7,732 nt of DNA from Clostridia bacterium (GTDB lineage: Bacteria > Bacillota > Clostridia > UMGS1883), in contig CAAGBE010000064.1 of the NCBI GenBank assembly GCA_900768005.1, positions 1-7,732 on the forward strand. The letters run 5' to 3'. How positions within the stretch are numbered: the first letter of the stretch is position 1; each line of letters opens with the position of its first letter. A program made the translations under genes and the position numbers. The notes beneath the pieces are model-generated. The model searched no databases. It worked only from the letters and a program-made list of their open reading frames with translations, and had not been told where the DNA came from. Below are positions 6,325 through 7,732 of the stretch, one piece after another.

Positions 6325-7732
6325 AAAAATTCAAGTGCCGCTTTCTTCTTTTCTATTATTTCATCAATTCGGTTAATATAATCGGCGGCTTCCTTTGGGT
6401 TAAACACTCTTTCTATTCTGTCACCCTTTACCATCTTCGTAGAAGCACCGCCTCCCATCGCAAGAATGGTCTGTATTTCCTCCATTATGAAAATGTTGTA
6501 AAGGCTCTCGTGTCCCTTTTTGGAAAAGCCCACATTTTCAAGATTTCCAAGGGTGTTTTTCTGCTTGTAAAGGTAGTAGGGGTTGTAGCCTTTTTCCGTA
6601 AGGTAGTCATAGGACAACTGTACCATAGAGTCCATATCCTTTGCAAAACGGAGCTTCTCAAAATCTGAGATAAGCCGTGCCGCCCGTTTAAGATACATTG
6701 TATGCACCGTCACCGCGTGAGGTGAAAGAGAACATACTTCCTCTACCGTTTTCTTAAAGTCCTCCGTGCTTTCGTCGGGAAGCCCTGCAATAAGGTCGGC
6801 ATTTATGCTGAAATCATATTTTTTAGTCATTTCAAAAGCCTTTATTGTATCCTCAACGCTGTGACGTCTGCCTATTTTATCAAGGGTTTTCTGATTCATA
6901 GTCTGCGGATTTATGCTGATGCGGTTTACTCCGTTTTCCCATAAGACAGCAAGCATTTCATCAGAAAATGTATCTGGTCTGCCTGCTTCCACGGTAAACT
7001 CACGGAGTATAGTTACATCAAAACAGCTTTTGACACGCTTTATAAGTCTGTCCAAATCGTCAGGAGATAATGTTGTCGGTGTACCGCCACCAAAATAGAT
7101 TGTTTCCGCCTTATAGCCAAAGCTCTCTGCCATATGCGCAGTTGCCTCAATTTCTTTCAGAAGTGCTTCCACATATGGTTTAACAAACTTCTGATTATGT
7201 GCCACAGCCTGAGATATAAAGGAGCAGTAAGCACACCGTGTAGGGCAAAACGGCACTCCCAGATATAAGCTGACGGTATTTTCATCACGGTTTTTCAAAA
7301 GCTCAAATTCTGTTTTTGCCACATCAAGACTGAGGCGTGCCTTTTTAGAGGTCACAAAAAATTCTTCTTCCATATAACGGAGAATTTCTTCATCGGTTTT
7401 ATTTTCATCAAGCATCATCCGTGCCGTTTTTGCAGGACGTATTCCCGTGGAAATGCCCCATGGAGTGGGCATATCGGAAAGCTTCTTGCAGGCAAAAAAT
7501 ACCGACTTTTTCACAAGGTCGCTCATTTGTCTTTTTTCCGGAGAAAAAAGCGTAGCTTTTATTTCACCCTCGGCGGTTTTTTCGCCGAGGGTGACTTTAG
7601 CTTTTGCAATATATGAATTTTCATCAATCTGCAGGACGGATTCTGCCACAAAGTCGGAATTAAGGTCAAAAAACAGTTGCAGAATCTGCCTTACCGCATC
7701 CTCGAAGGAATGCCCATTTGTTATTATATTCA
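6318..7732 (-). CDS. hemZ: HemZ-type radical SAM enzyme (annotated oxygen-independent coproporphyrinogen III oxidase), 5' end outside window
   Basis: The frame stays open to the window edge, giving 470 visible residues. The GTG at 7649 is internal, because the 27 residues before it (NGHSFEDAVRQILQLFF and onward) look like genuine family N-terminus. HemZ is usually about 480-500 residues, so only a few are missing. The HemZ-specific region before the core includes PWGISTGIRPAK (visible residues about 90-101). The radical SAM motif is PFCPTRCAYCSF (160-171), with Cys162, 166 and 169 to bind the 4Fe-4S cluster. FGGGTPTTLS (213-222), FTVEAGRPDT (245-254) and RISINPQTMN (270-279) follow. The family is annotated as oxidatively decarboxylating coproporphyrinogen III to protoporphyrinogen IX in the cytoplasm. 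The motif lacks the fourth cysteine of true HemN, so this activity is uncertain. It ends inside the kinase ribosome binding site. Confidence 0.92.
   Translation of the reverse strand, partial: NIITNGHSFEDAVRQILQLFFDLNSDFVAESVLQIDENSYIAKAKVTLGEKTAEGEIKATLFSPEKRQMSDLVKKSVFFACKKLSDMPTPWGISTGIRPAKTARMMLDENKTDEEILRYMEEEFFVTSKKARLSLDVAKTEFELLKNRDENTVSLYLGVPFCPTRCAYCSFISQAVAHNQKFVKPYVEALLKEIEATAHMAESFGYKAETIYFGGGTPTTLSPDDLDRLIKRVKSCFDVTILREFTVEAGRPDTFSDEMLAVLWENGVNRISINPQTMNQKTLDKIGRRHSVEDTIKAFEMTKKYDFSINADLIAGLPDESTEDFKKTVEEVCSLSPHAVTVHTMYLKRAARLISDFEKLRFAKDMDSMVQLSYDYLTEKGYNPYYLYKQKNTLGNLENVGFSKKGHESLYNIFIMEEIQTILAMGGGASTKMVKGDRIERVFNPKEAADYINRIDEIIEKKKAALEFLR
7564..7594. repeat. Perfect 12-bp inverted repeat inside hemZ
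   Basis: TCACCCTCGGCG (7564-7575) and CGCCGAGGGTGA (7583-7594) are exact reverse complements separated by seven bases, GTTTTTT on the + strand and AAAAAAC in the hemZ mRNA. It is GC-rich and would fold into a very stable hairpin, yet it lies wholly within codons for VTLGEKTAEGE in the N-terminal domain of HemZ. Neither side is followed by a T run, so it does not look like a classical terminator. Confidence 0.85.

Noticed and set aside
7647..7649. GTG as the start codon of hemZ
   Set aside because: The frame continues upstream to the window edge with sequence that fits the family N-terminus, and no ribosome binding site precedes the GTG.
1..7732. Search for CRISPR arrays, insertion sequences, tRNA/rRNA genes, phage or defence genes
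   Set aside because: Genes fill almost the whole window with gaps under 60 bases; no direct repeat arrays, transposase motifs, tRNA-like folds or defence domains were seen.

Overview
The window looks like ordinary chromosomal core DNA from an anaerobic, probably endospore-forming member of the Clostridia (Bacillota), most likely of the gut Oscillospirales/Ruminococcaceae type. The reasons are the F-type ATP synthase gene order alpha-gamma-beta-epsilon, strong GAGGTGA-type ribosome binding sites, use of TTG as a start codon, a YtxC-like sporulation protein, a DUF6873-like protein, and a HemZ-type radical SAM enzyme next to a TGS-fused nucleoside kinase. The lineage is inferred from protein recognition and gene order only.

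Positions 1-3158 (+ strand) hold the 3' part of an atp operon: the C-terminal third of atpA, then complete atpG, atpD and atpC with gaps of 11-21 bases. These encode the alpha, gamma, beta and epsilon subunits of the F1 head. Walker A, Walker B, catalytic Glu, the arginine finger, DELSEED and the epsilon C-terminal helices can all be read, so the enzyme appears fully functional. A strong stem-loop (3168-3201) closes the operon.

Positions 3217-4638 (+ strand) hold two smaller genes spaced as a likely pair. The first encodes a protein of the uncharacterised DUF6873/GME-fold family, and the second a YtxC-like putative sporulation protein. They end at a symmetrical stem-loop (4641-4674) that can serve as a terminator for both strands.

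Positions 4681-7732 (- strand) converge on that terminator. They hold hemZ (5' end cut by the window edge) followed by a nucleoside kinase with an N-terminal TGS domain, with the kinase ribosome binding site overlapping the hemZ stop codon.

There is no gene-free stretch longer than about 60 bases. I saw no rRNA, tRNA, CRISPR array, insertion sequence, phage gene or attachment site, and I do not see a new multi-gene system. The points most worth a second look are the uncharacterised DUF6873 protein and its link to YtxC, the three-cysteine cluster motif of HemZ, a perfect 12-bp inverted repeat inside hemZ, and the atpC-distal hairpin lying directly against the next gene's ribosome binding site.
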